Assembly: GCF_947489715.1 (NCBI RefSeq)
Contig: NZ_CANLER010000003.1
Span: forward strand, 1-64,000
From: an uncultured Roseovarius sp.
GTDB lineage: Bacteria > Pseudomonadota > Alphaproteobacteria > Rhodobacterales > Rhodobacteraceae
Reading direction: 5' to 3'
DNA length: 64,000 bases
Position 1 is the stretch's first letter. Each line of letters opens with the position of its first letter. A program made the position numbers and the translations under genes. Under the pieces are notes generated by a model, which saw only the letters and a list, made by a program, of their open reading frames with translations, searched no databases and was not told the DNA's origin. This document shows, in pieces, positions 1-7,728 of this stretch.

Positions 1-191
1 ACGGTCCAAACACAGCAAGTTACGGAAGTCTTGCAAAGCAGTCATTCCGGAGCCACCGTTCAACGGCAGCTTCGTCCACACAGTCGACATTTCGCCACAT
101 CACGCTCTGGTGATCGAGCCACCTCTTACCCTTGGAAATCCCGCACCCGCGCGCCATCTTAGGGGCAAGCACAAAGCGCGAGAGGAACACC

Positions 192-638
192 ATGCCCTAC
201 ACCAAAGACGCCGATGCCATTGCCCGCCTGAACCCGGAACAGTTCCGCGTCACGCAGCAATCGGGCACTGAACGCCCGGGCACCGGCGAATATCTCGATA
301 ACAAACAGCCGGGGATCTATGTCGATATTGTCTCGGGCGAGCCGCTTTTTGCCTCGTCCGACAAATACGAAAGCGGCTGTGGCTGGCCCAGCTTCACCAA
401 ACCGATTGAACCCGCCCATATCAACGAACTGCGCGACATGACCCACGGCATGGTCCGAACCGAGGTACGCTCGGCCCACGGCGACAGCCACCTGGGTCAT
501 GTCTTTCCCGACGGTCCGCGTGACCGGGGCGGGCTGCGCTATTGCATCAACTCTGCCAGCCTGCGCTTTGTCCATCGCGATGACATGGAGGCCGAGGGCT
601 ATGGCGATTACCTGAACCAAGTGGAGGACATTTCATGA
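192..638 (+). CDS. msrB: Peptide-methionine (R)-S-oxide reductase MsrB
   Basis: Reduces the R epimer of methionine sulfoxide in oxidised proteins. The 148-residue product has the SelR/MsrB core: a CGWPSF motif near residue 64 and the catalytic cysteine in [11 protein letters not shown] near the C-terminus. The paired zinc-binding CxxC motifs of the zinc-type MsrBs are absent (the first position reads [10 protein letters not shown]), so this is the zinc-free form. The start was placed at the ATG at 192, with GAGAGGAA just upstream; a longer frame from 132 would add a non-homologous extension. The stop overlaps the msrA start by 4 bases (ATGA), so the two are translationally coupled. No signal peptide is visible, which suggests cytoplasmic repair. 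Confidence 0.95.
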   Translation: MPYTKDADAIARLNPEQFRVTQQSGTERPGTGEYLDNKQPGIYVDIVSGEPLFASSDKYESGCGWPSFTKPIEPAHINELRDMTHGMVRTEVRSAHGDSHLGHVFPDGPRDRGGLRYCINSASLRFVHRDDMEAEGYGDYLNQVEDIS

Positions 639-1141
639 CTGAACGTGCCGTTCTGGCCGGGGGGTGCTTCTGGGGCATGCAGGACCTCATTCGCAAACTG
701 CCCGGCGTCACCGCCACCCGCGTCGGTTATACCGGCGGTGACGTGCCCAACGCCACCTATCGCAACCACGGCACCCATGCCGAGGGCATCGAAATCATGT
801 TCGAGCCGGACAAGATCAGCTATCGCGAATTGCTCGAATTCTTCTTTCAGATTCACGACCCGACGACGGAAAACCGGCAGGGCAACGATCGTGGCCTATC
901 CTATCGCTCGGCGATCTATTATGTGGACGACGCACAAAAAGCGGTTGCCGAAGATACCATTGCCGATGTCAACGCCAGCGGTCTCTGGCCCGGTCGCGTC
1001 GTGACCGAACTGCAACCCGTAAGCGATTTCTGGGAGGCCGAGCCCGAGCATCAGGATTACCTGCAACGCATCCCAAACGGCTATACCTGCCATTTCATCC
1101 GCCCCGGCTGGCGCCTGCCGAAACGCGACGCGGCCGAGTAA
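635..1141 (+). CDS. msrA: Peptide-methionine (S)-S-oxide reductase MsrA
   Basis: Reduces the S epimer of methionine sulfoxide, complementing MsrB. The 168-residue protein carries the MsrA signature GGCFWGMQ near residue 9 with the catalytic Cys, the VGYTGG segment, a [11 protein letters not shown] strand (GHAE-type motif) and SYRSAIYY. Its length is normal for the short bacterial form. It overlaps msrB by 4 bases and is followed after 9 bases by a thioredoxin-fold gene that may supply electrons. Family assignment is firm; the reductant is an inference from gene order. Confidence 0.95.
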   Translation: MTERAVLAGGCFWGMQDLIRKLPGVTATRVGYTGGDVPNATYRNHGTHAEGIEIMFEPDKISYRELLEFFFQIHDPTTENRQGNDRGLSYRSAIYYVDDAQKAVAEDTIADVNASGLWPGRVVTELQPVSDFWEAEPEHQDYLQRIPNGYTCHFIRPGWRLPKRDAAE

Positions 1142-1150
1142 CGCGCGGCG

Positions 1151-1648
1151 ATGCAGCCCGGATCGCTCAACCAGCCCGCGCCAGAATTGCGGGTGGATAC
1201 CTGGATCGACGGGTCCGGTCAGCCGATGGGAAAGCCCCTTCGGCTGGCCGATCTGGGCGGCGGGTTCAAGGTGATATACTGCTTTCAGCACTGGTGCCCG
1301 GGATGCCATTCTCATGGATTTCCAACGCTACAGATGCTGGTCAAGGCGTTGTCGGGCAAGGGGTTCGGCTTTGCGGTGATCCAGTCGGTGTTCGAAGGGT
1401 TCGACGAAAACACCGCCGACAAGCTGCGCCCGACGCAGGAACGCTACGGGTTGGACATCCCGTTTGGCCATGATGTGCAACCCGACGGCGCGGGGCTTTC
1501 AAGTTTCATGCAGGATTACCAGACTGGAGGCACCCCGTGGTTCACCGTGATCGACCCTGAAGGCCGCGTGATATACGCCGATTTTCACCTCGATCCGGCG
1601 CGTTTCCTTGGCGCACTCGGCCAGGGCGCACCCGGCCAATGGGCCTGA
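1151..1648 (+). CDS. Thioredoxin-fold redoxin (TlpA/AhpC-like) with CPGC motif
   Basis: A 165-residue thioredoxin-fold protein. After an N-terminal strand region it has FQHWCPGCHSHGFP at about residues 45-58, a classic redox-active CxxC at the start of helix 1, and later GGTPWFTVIDPEG, the cis-proline loop expected in this fold. No N-terminal signal or anchor is visible, so it probably acts in the cytoplasm, unlike periplasmic TlpA. It lies 9 bases after msrA and overlaps the next MsrA-like gene by 10 bases. A role as electron donor or peroxide-linked partner for the Msr enzymes is inferred from this tight packing; the exact substrate cannot be read from sequence. Confidence 0.8.
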   Translation: MQPGSLNQPAPELRVDTWIDGSGQPMGKPLRLADLGGGFKVIYCFQHWCPGCHSHGFPTLQMLVKALSGKGFGFAVIQSVFEGFDENTADKLRPTQERYGLDIPFGHDVQPDGAGLSSFMQDYQTGGTPWFTVIDPEGRVIYADFHLDPARFLGALGQGAPGQWA

Positions 1649-2151
1649 TACGGATCGGCCTTGGCGGCGGCTGCCACTGGTGTACCGAGGCGGTTTTCGC
1701 CGCGCTGCGTGGCGTTGCCCGCGTTGATCAGGGCTTTATCCGCGCCCCTGCACCCGACGATCGCTGGTCCGAAGCGGTGATCGCCCATTTCGATCCCGCC
1801 GACATCCCGCTGGCTGCGTTGATCGAGGTGCACCTGCGCACCCATGCCAGCACATCGAACCACAAGATGCGCGGAAAATACCGCAGCGCGATCTATGCGT
1901 TTGACAAAGAACAGGCCCGACACTCACAGGCTATCCTGTCGGATTTGCAACCGGGATTTGATGAACCACTTGTTACCCGCGTGCTGCAGTTCGATGGTTT
2001 CGAACTCTCCGATGATCGGTTCCGGAACTACCATGAAAGAAACGCCGGCGGCCCGTTCTGTACCCGCTATATCGACCCCAAACTGGATCTTCTGCGCGCA
2101 GAATTTTCTGACCTGTTGAGCAGGGATATCCACCCCGCCCAGATCGGCTAA
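1639..2151 (+). CDS. Divergent second MsrA-family protein
   Basis: A 170-residue protein with the MsrA fold signature in changed form. The active-site segment reads GGGCHWCTEAVF, with His where MsrA normally has Phe. The GYxGG loop is replaced by GFIRAPAPDD and the conserved GHAE strand by WSEAVIAHFDP. KYRSAIYAFDKEQ and the C-terminal FRNYHERNAGGPFC still match MsrA. The catalytic Cys is kept. It begins inside the end of the redoxin gene (10-base overlap) and ends 4 bases into the convergent gene. Because a canonical MsrA sits two genes upstream, this paralogue probably has a different sulfoxide substrate or a regulatory role; that is an inference. Confidence 0.75.
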   Translation: MGLIRIGLGGGCHWCTEAVFAALRGVARVDQGFIRAPAPDDRWSEAVIAHFDPADIPLAALIEVHLRTHASTSNHKMRGKYRSAIYAFDKEQARHSQAILSDLQPGFDEPLVTRVLQFDGFELSDDRFRNYHERNAGGPFCTRYIDPKLDLLRAEFSDLLSRDIHPAQIG

Positions 2152-2807
2152 TCCGTCATCAATCCGACCTGCGCCGAGGTAAATCCCAAGATCTGCACAT
2201 CCTCGGGCGCGTCGCCCGCCACCTCGGAGAAACTCTTGCCCGCCACCAGCAACCCATCGCTTAACACACCTGCCAGCGATGCCGCCGGGCCGATCACATA
2301 GGTTACGTCCGGCGCCAGGTGCAGATCCTTCACCCCCGGCATCAATCCGTTGCCAAGCGTGGTCACGGACCTGCCCGGCGCGATCAGGATCACCGCGCGC
2401 CCCCGGGCCGCTGAAGCCATATCCGACAACGCGCCCAGCGAAACCCCCGTCACACCAACGTTCAGGGATGTGGCCCCCGCCGCCCCGTTCGACAGCGCCC
2501 AGCTTTCGCGCGCAGAACTGGCAATCGGCCCCATGACGACGATCACTAACCGGTCGACCTCCCCTGCGCCAAGCGCCGCTTCGATCCGCTGCGCCGCAAG
2601 CCGCATGTTTCCCGAAGATCGGTTCTTGGGCTGCACCACTTCGAACCCGGCCTCTCGCAAAGGCCCGGCGAAATCGGCTGAAATGGTGGCAGTCTCGTTT
2701 CTGAGCGTTGCAATCTGGCCGATATCGCCCAGCACCAACGCCATATCACCGGCCAGCGCCATCTGGGGCCAGAACGCCAGCCCTCCGATCAACGTCAAGA
2801 TCCGCAT
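2148..2807 (-). CDS. Exported caspase-like protein without a recognisable catalytic dyad
   Basis: A 219-residue protein with a plausible signal peptide (first ~19 residues, ending ALA) and so probably periplasmic. The mature start MALVLGDIGQIATLRNETA, the following ADFAGPLREAGFEVV and the strand DRLVIVVMGPIA follow the layout of peptidase C14 (caspase-like) domains. There the first strand reads ALVIGN, a DA..L...L...GF helix follows, and a SGHG motif carries the catalytic His. Here the SGHG position reads MGPIA and no DxC motif follows the later RAVILIAPG strand, so it should not be a peptidase. It is convergent with the Msr group and 24 bases from the CoA ligase on the same strand. The fold assignment is tentative. 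Confidence 0.5.
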   Translation of the reverse strand: MRILTLIGGLAFWPQMALAGDMALVLGDIGQIATLRNETATISADFAGPLREAGFEVVQPKNRSSGNMRLAAQRIEAALGAGEVDRLVIVVMGPIASSARESWALSNGAAGATSLNVGVTGVSLGALSDMASAARGRAVILIAPGRSVTTLGNGLMPGVKDLHLAPDVTYVIGPAASLAGVLSDGLLVAGKSFSEVAGDAPEDVQILGFTSAQVGLMTD

Positions 2808-2831
2808 GGCGCTCCCCCGCAGCTTGGATGC

Positions 2832-4052
2832 TCAATCGTAGCTGCGCTGATCTTCTATCACTTTGCCATCATTGGGAAGACTGCCGCGCGCCACAATCTC
2901 GATCTTGCCCTTCAGCTTCAGCGCCTCGGCCACCGATCCGGCATAGGCATCCGGCTCTCCGCCATCGGCCTCGATCTGCACCGTCATCACATCGCGCTCA
3001 CCCTCGCGACTGGCAATGACCCGGGCGCGGCTGATCTCGTCATGGCGCGCCACCAGTGCCGCCACCTGTTCGGGGCGCACGAACATGCCCTTGATCTTGG
3101 TGGTCTGATCGGCACGGCCCATCCACCCCTTGATCCGGCTATTGGTGCGGCCACAGGGGCTCGGCCCATCCATCAGCGCACTCAGATCACCGGTGGCAAA
3201 CCGGATCAGCGGATAATCTGGGTTGAGCGTGGTCACAACCACCTCGCCCACATCACCGGGCGCGACCGGATCGCCGGTGCCCGGTGTCACGATCTCGACA
3301 ATCACACCTTCATCGACGATCAAGCCTTCCTGCGCCGGGCTTTCATACGCGATGTTGCCCAGATCGGCAGTGGCATAGCATTGCAGACAGGCGATCCCAC
3401 GATCCGCATATTCCTGCCGCAGGGACGGGAACAATGCACCGCCCCCCACCGCCGCCTTGGTGATACCCAGATGCAGTCCCATCTCGTCGGCCTTGTCCAG
3501 AATGGCCTTTAGGTAATCAGGCGTGCCCGCATAGGCTGTCGTGCCCACATCCGCCGCCGCCCGCGCCTGCAATTCCGTCTGCCCCGTACCAGCGGGCAGC
3601 ACCGTGGCCCCCACGGCCCGCGCACCGTTTTCGAAAATCATGCCTGCTGGCGTCAGGTGATAGCCAAAACAATTCTGCACGATATCCCCTGCCCCCACAC
3701 CACAGGCATGCAGAAAGCGACCCATGCGCCACCAGTCATGACCATCACCACCAGGCTCATAGATCGGTCCCGGTGACTGGAAGACATGGGCGAAGCCATG
3801 AGCCGGGCGTGTGGTCAGGCCACCAAAGGGCGCAGCCTCGCCCTGTGCACGGCCCATATCGGATTTGCGCAGCACCGGCAGAGCCGCCAGATCCGCCACC
3901 GATCGCACCGCACCCGCATCAACCGCCGCCAGCGCATCACCATATCCGGGCAGGTCTTGTGCCCGGGCAATCTGTTGCGGCAACGCACCGGCCAACGCCG
4001 TTGCGCGGACTTCGGAATCACGGGTTTCTAGATCATCAAAATACTGGGACAT
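2832..4052 (-). CDS. Phenylacetate-CoA ligase family (PaaK-like) adenylate-forming enzyme
   Basis: An approximately 406-residue adenylate-forming acyl-CoA ligase of the PaaK type, which activates an aromatic or similar carboxylic acid with ATP and CoA. Visible features are SPGPIYEPGGDGHDWWRMG (the degenerate P-loop-like region), GTPDYLKAI, LQCYATADLGNIAYES and the C-terminal hinge IKGWMGRADQTTKIKGMFV. The start was set at the ATG at 4052 (MSQYFDD), preceded by AAAGGA; the frame is open further upstream, but that stretch holds an operator-like palindrome and does not resemble the family. It lies beside a Liv-type transporter and another acyl-CoA synthetase, which suggests joint uptake and CoA activation of an organic acid. 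The substrate is unknown. Confidence 0.85.
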   Translation of the reverse strand: MSQYFDDLETRDSEVRATALAGALPQQIARAQDLPGYGDALAAVDAGAVRSVADLAALPVLRKSDMGRAQGEAAPFGGLTTRPAHGFAHVFQSPGPIYEPGGDGHDWWRMGRFLHACGVGAGDIVQNCFGYHLTPAGMIFENGARAVGATVLPAGTGQTELQARAAADVGTTAYAGTPDYLKAILDKADEMGLHLGITKAAVGGGALFPSLRQEYADRGIACLQCYATADLGNIAYESPAQEGLIVDEGVIVEIVTPGTGDPVAPGDVGEVVVTTLNPDYPLIRFATGDLSALMDGPSPCGRTNSRIKGWMGRADQTTKIKGMFVRPEQVAALVARHDEISRARVIASREGERDVMTVQIEADGGEPDAYAGSVAEALKLKGKIEIVARGSLPNDGKVIEDQRSYD

Positions 4053-4127
4053 CGGCCATCCTTTGCCGGTCGCGTGGGGCGCGACAGGTTGACATGTTGA
4101 TTGGAATCGCAGCTTCAGGCAAATAAC

Positions 4128-4145
4128 GGCATACATTTGTATACC
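4128..4145. promoter_or_regulatory. Operator-like palindrome between divergent genes
   Basis: The 18-base sequence GGCATACATTTGTATACC is an inverted repeat with 7 of 8 arm positions paired around a TT centre. It sits in the 130-base gap between the PaaK-like gene (minus) and the duplicated-domain gene (plus), where a shared transcription factor would bind. TGTATAC half-sites are typical of GntR- and TetR-type operators. No regulator gene is adjacent, so the cognate protein is not identified. Confidence 0.55.
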
Positions 4146-4182
4146 GCGCGAATTTCCGAGTGACTGCACAGAGGAATTTATC

Positions 4183-5031
4183 ATGACCGACCCGCACAGC
4201 ACGACCGCCATCAGCGATGCCGAGCTTGATCAGCGCATCAGTTTTCATGACGACTTGCAGGCAATGGAGGCCGACTTTTCCGACTTTCACTTTGACAGCT
4301 CTGAGATCGTGAACCGGATGTATGACCGGCTTGAGGCGCGCATCGCCGCCACCGAAGAGGAAAAGTGGTTTTTCCTCGTCAACCTCAACGGCACCCGCAT
4401 CGACCCCGCCGCCTGGACCGCCTATTCGCGTCGAGGCAAGGCCCTGAACATGGCGCATTCCATGGGGTCGGTCCGGTTTGACGCCTCCGACGTGACCCGC
4501 CGCCAGATCGAACGCGCCGCCAACACCGAGGCGTTTGATCCAAACCTCTTTTCCGACCGCGACGCCGCCATTGCCCGCCTCGGCGAAATTCCCTCGACGC
4601 GGCGCAAGAAACTGGTGCTTGAACGCAATTACGAATTGTCGGATTTTGTCCGCCGGGTGACGTTTAACCCCGAGCGCGTGATCATGGACGTGGATTTTTC
4701 CCACTTCACCTTTCACCATTCGCGCGATGTGAACGATTTTTACGACTATCTCGAAGAGATGATCAAAGAAAGTGACCGGCGCTGGTTCTTTCTGGTCAAT
4801 ATGAACGGCTGCCAGATCCTGCCTGGAGCGTGGATTCAATACGCCCATCGCGGCAAACGCCTGAACGAGGCGGGATCGCTGGGCTCGGTCCGCTATGCGG
4901 CGGGGTCCGAGACCGAGGCCGACATCCGCCTGCGTGCCGAAACCGCCGGCTTTCGTCCCAACATCCGCAACACCCGCGAAGAGGCGCTGGCACTGATCGA
5001 GGAAATGCGCGCGGATTATCTTAAGGAATGA
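4183..5031 (+). CDS. Unknown protein made of two tandem copies of one domain
   Basis: A 282-residue soluble protein with no signal peptide or membrane segment. It is an internal duplication: residues ~27-134 and ~167-275 align end to end. Paired blocks include ADFSDFHF / VDFSHFTF, MYDRLEARI / FYDYLEEMI, KWFFLVNLNG / RWFFLVNMNG, YSRRGKALN / YAHRGKRLN, SMGSVRF / SLGSVRY and AFDPNLFSDRDAAIARL / GFRPNIRNTREEALALI. The strand-loop pattern FFLVNxNG with a following RGKxLN is faintly reminiscent of SpoIIAA-like/STAS folds, but I do not recognise the family. An operator-like palindrome lies 38 bases upstream and an unknown small gene follows after 45 bases, so the two probably form an operon. Confidence 0.75.
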   Translation: MTDPHSTTAISDAELDQRISFHDDLQAMEADFSDFHFDSSEIVNRMYDRLEARIAATEEEKWFFLVNLNGTRIDPAAWTAYSRRGKALNMAHSMGSVRFDASDVTRRQIERAANTEAFDPNLFSDRDAAIARLGEIPSTRRKKLVLERNYELSDFVRRVTFNPERVIMDVDFSHFTFHHSRDVNDFYDYLEEMIKESDRRWFFLVNMNGCQILPGAWIQYAHRGKRLNEAGSLGSVRYAAGSETEADIRLRAETAGFRPNIRNTREEALALIEEMRADYLKE

Positions 5032-5076
5032 TCCCGAAAAAATTTCGTGATACGACGCCCCAAACGGGAGGGGCGA

Positions 5077-5412
5077 ATGGCCTATCACATGTTTTTCGGG
5101 TTCAATCTGGCGCCCGGCACCACGGTCGACGCCGCAGAGGAGGCGTTGCGCGCCTTCTCCGACCGGATGATCGCGGCGAACAGGCTGGTATCGACCACTC
5201 CCATCGCCCGGCGGCACCGCCATCCGGTTCTGGATACGGCCCAATGTATCAATCTCGATTACTTCGTCACCATGACCTTTCGCGATCGCATGCAGGCCAA
5301 CGCATCGGTCAAGCAAATCTACGGACGTTCCGAGCCCACCGACAGCCTGCACAACACCGTCATCGGCCTTCTGACCGATGCCGTTTTCCTCTGCGTTGAA
5401 AGCCCGCATTAA
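5077..5412 (+). CDS. Small unknown protein, probable operon partner of the duplicated-domain gene
   Basis: A 111-residue protein starting MAYHMFFGF at 5077, chosen because GGGAGGGG stands directly upstream; a start at 5047 would lack such a site. The sequence has a ferredoxin-like rhythm (strand FFGFNLAPGTT, helix AAEEALRAFSDRMIAAN, strand YFVTMTFRD, helix QANASVKQIYG, strand VIGLLTDAVFLCVES), which suggests a small alpha/beta domain. No catalytic motif is recognised. It ends 9 bases before the convergent livF stop. Confidence 0.65.
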   Translation: MAYHMFFGFNLAPGTTVDAAEEALRAFSDRMIAANRLVSTTPIARRHRHPVLDTAQCINLDYFVTMTFRDRMQANASVKQIYGRSEPTDSLHNTVIGLLTDAVFLCVESPH

Positions 5413-5421
5413 CCGCGTTCC

Positions 5422-6246
5422 TCAGCTCAGCCACCGCTTGCGGCGACGATAGGACCGCACATCGCGGAAGCTTTTGCGCCCCTCATCCGACATGCCCAGA
5501 TAGAATTCCTTCACATCCGGGTTCTCGCGCAGGTCGGCGGCGGGTCCGTCCATCACCACGCGGCCAGATTCCAGAATATAGCCGTAATGGGCAAAGCGCA
5601 GGGCAACGTTTGTGTTCTGTTCGGCCAGAAGGAATGTATATCCTTCTTCCTCATTCAGCGACTTCACGATGTTGAAGATCTGCTCAACCAGTTGCGGTGC
5701 CAGTCCCATACTGGGTTCATCCAGCAGGATCGTTTCTGGGCGGCTCATCAGCGCGCGACCAATCGCCACCATCTGCTGCTCCCCGCCCGAGGTATACCCC
5801 GCCTGGGATTTCCGCCGCTCTTTCAGCCGCGGGAAATACTCATAGACCATATTCAGATCGGCATCGATTTCGCCCCGGCTGGACCCGCGCGTGTAGGCTC
5901 CGGTCAGCAGGTTTTCCTCGACGGTCAGATGTTCAAAACAATGGCGGCCTTCCATGACCTGGATGACGCCTTTCTTGACCAGGTCGGACGGCACCAGATC
6001 CTGCACGCGTTCGCCACGATAGGTAATCGCGCCCTTGGTGACCTCGCCGCGTTCCGATTTCAGCAGGTTCGAAATGGCCTTCAGCGTGGTGGTCTTGCCC
6101 GCGCCATTGCCACCCAATAGCGCCGTGATACCCCCTTTGGGCACCTTCAGGCTGACGCCTTTCAATACCAGGATCACATGGTTGTAGATCACCTCGATAT
6201 TGTTGACCTCAAGCAAGGTCTCCTGGTTTTCCATGGCATCCATCAT
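5422..6246 (-). CDS. livF: Branched-chain/aromatic-acid ABC transporter ATPase, LivF type
   Basis: ATP-hydrolysing subunit of a HAAT-family (Liv) importer. It has Walker A GGNGAGKTT, the Q-loop segment VIQVMEGRHCF, signature SGGEQQMVAIGRAL, Walker B TILLDEPSMGL and the switch His region LLAEQNTNVAL. The start was set at 6246 (MMDAMENQ), with GGAGAAG upstream; the in-frame extension back to 6324 has no homology. The C-terminal tail, rich in Arg and Lys (RSYRRRKRWLS), is longer than usual. It is last in the minus-strand transport cluster, with its solute-binding protein 125 bases upstream. Confidence 0.93.
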   Translation of the reverse strand: MMDAMENQETLLEVNNIEVIYNHVILVLKGVSLKVPKGGITALLGGNGAGKTTTLKAISNLLKSERGEVTKGAITYRGERVQDLVPSDLVKKGVIQVMEGRHCFEHLTVEENLLTGAYTRGSSRGEIDADLNMVYEYFPRLKERRKSQAGYTSGGEQQMVAIGRALMSRPETILLDEPSMGLAPQLVEQIFNIVKSLNEEEGYTFLLAEQNTNVALRFAHYGYILESGRVVMDGPAADLRENPDVKEFYLGMSDEGRKSFRDVRSYRRRKRWLS

Positions 6247-6371
6247 GGTGCTTCTCCGTTGCAATCCGCGCGCAGCCAAGGTTCCCAAGGCGCGCCCTGG
6301 CTTCTTCTTGGCAAAAATACTCAAATTCCCCCGGCCACGCGCGTTGCGTCGCGGCCGAGGGGAAGGTCACA

Positions 6372-7652
6372 TCAGCAACCGGCCTCGATGCCGTTCTCCG
6401 CCGCAAAGGCACTGCTGTCTTCTTCGACCAGCGGCATGATCACATCCTGATCCGACTGGAAATATTCGGTGATCAGTTTGAACTCACCAGCTGCCGCATC
6501 CCATTGCGACACGGCGCCAAAGCCATTGCCCCCGTGGTTTTCACAGCTCACCTTGAATTCGGGGCCAAAACCCGGCAGACCGATCCCTGCCATCTTGGCT
6601 TCTGTCATCTCAAGGTTTTCCATACCGTCGCGCATCTGGGCCGAGGTGATGGCCGCTGTACCGTGCATTTCCTGCGCGGTCTTGATCGCTTCCGCCGCCA
6701 GCATCGCGGCATACATGCCACGGTTATAAAGCACCGTGCCTACCTGATCACCCGCACCGGCAGCCTTGCCCGCGTCAACTACATGCTTCTGGATGTCAGC
6801 ATAGACCGGATAATCCGAGCCCAGGTTGTGGAAGGTCAGCGCCTTGTACCCATTGGCCTTGTCGCCCGCAGCTTTCACGTCATTCTCGGAACCTGACCAC
6901 CAGATGCCGATGAAGTTCTCCATCGGGAAACGAATGTTCACAGCTTCCTGGATGGCAACCTGGTTCATCACGCCCCAGCCCCACATCAGCACATAGTCAG
7001 GCTTCTCGCGGCGGATTTGCAGCCATTGCGATTTCTGCTCCTGACCGGGATGATCCACCGGCAACAGGCTCAGCTCGAAGCCATGCTTCTTCGCCAGTTC
7101 TTCCAATGTACGGATCGGCTCCTTGCCATAGGCCGAGTTGTGATAGACCAGCGCGATTTTCTTGCCGTTCACGTCTCCGCCGTTCTGATCCAGGATATGG
7201 GTGACCGCAAGGCTGGCACCGTCCCAGTAATTGGCCGGATAGTTGAAGACATATTTGAACACGGCACCGTTCTTGGCCGAGGTCCGGCCATAGCCCATCG
7301 TGTGCAGCGGGATGCCATCCGACGTTGCCTTCGGGATCAGCTGATAGGTGATCCCGGTCGACAGCGGCTGATAGACCAGCGCGCCTTCGCCCTTGGTCGC
7401 TTCATAGCATTCGACACCTTTCTCGGTGTTATAGCCGGTCTCGCACTCGACGATATTGACCATCTCACCGCCAATGCCGCCATCGCGTTCATTAAGCAGC
7501 GTGAAATAATCCTGATACCCGTCCGAGAACGGAATCCCGTTCGCCGCATAGGGCCCGGTCCGATAGCTGGTATCGACGATGGTCAGGTCGGCCAGCGCCG
7601 GCCCTGCTGCCATCATTGCCGCCACGGCGACTGTCATTAGTTTCATCTTCAT
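6372..7652 (-). CDS. Periplasmic solute-binding protein of the Liv-type transporter
   Basis: A 426-residue exported binding protein (Peripla_BP_6/LivK type) that captures the substrate for the LivFGHM components around it. The signal peptide is MKMKLMTVAVAAMMAAGPALA. The mature protein opens DLTIVDTSYRTGPYAANGIPFSDGYQDYF and contains Cys pairs (VECETGYNTEKGVECYE and the C-terminal EAGC) that may form disulfides. The larger size and the neighbouring CoA ligases fit the subgroup that binds aromatic or other carboxylates rather than leucine; this is inference from context. A GGGAGGAA ribosome binding site lies just before the ATG. Confidence 0.9.
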   Translation of the reverse strand: MKMKLMTVAVAAMMAAGPALADLTIVDTSYRTGPYAANGIPFSDGYQDYFTLLNERDGGIGGEMVNIVECETGYNTEKGVECYEATKGEGALVYQPLSTGITYQLIPKATSDGIPLHTMGYGRTSAKNGAVFKYVFNYPANYWDGASLAVTHILDQNGGDVNGKKIALVYHNSAYGKEPIRTLEELAKKHGFELSLLPVDHPGQEQKSQWLQIRREKPDYVLMWGWGVMNQVAIQEAVNIRFPMENFIGIWWSGSENDVKAAGDKANGYKALTFHNLGSDYPVYADIQKHVVDAGKAAGAGDQVGTVLYNRGMYAAMLAAEAIKTAQEMHGTAAITSAQMRDGMENLEMTEAKMAGIGLPGFGPEFKVSCENHGGNGFGAVSQWDAAAGEFKLITEYFQSDQDVIMPLVEEDSSAFAAENGIEAGC

Positions 7653-7728
7653 CGGTTTAGTTCCTCCCTTTGGTTTTCTCCGATGTTACGTAGGGCGGGC
7701 AACCGCCCACCACACATTCCAAAGCCCC

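Noticed and set aside
4053-5409. Long minus-strand open frame opposite the duplicated-domain gene
   Set aside because: The plus-strand gene shows a convincing internal duplication and ribosome binding site; the antisense frame has none of these.
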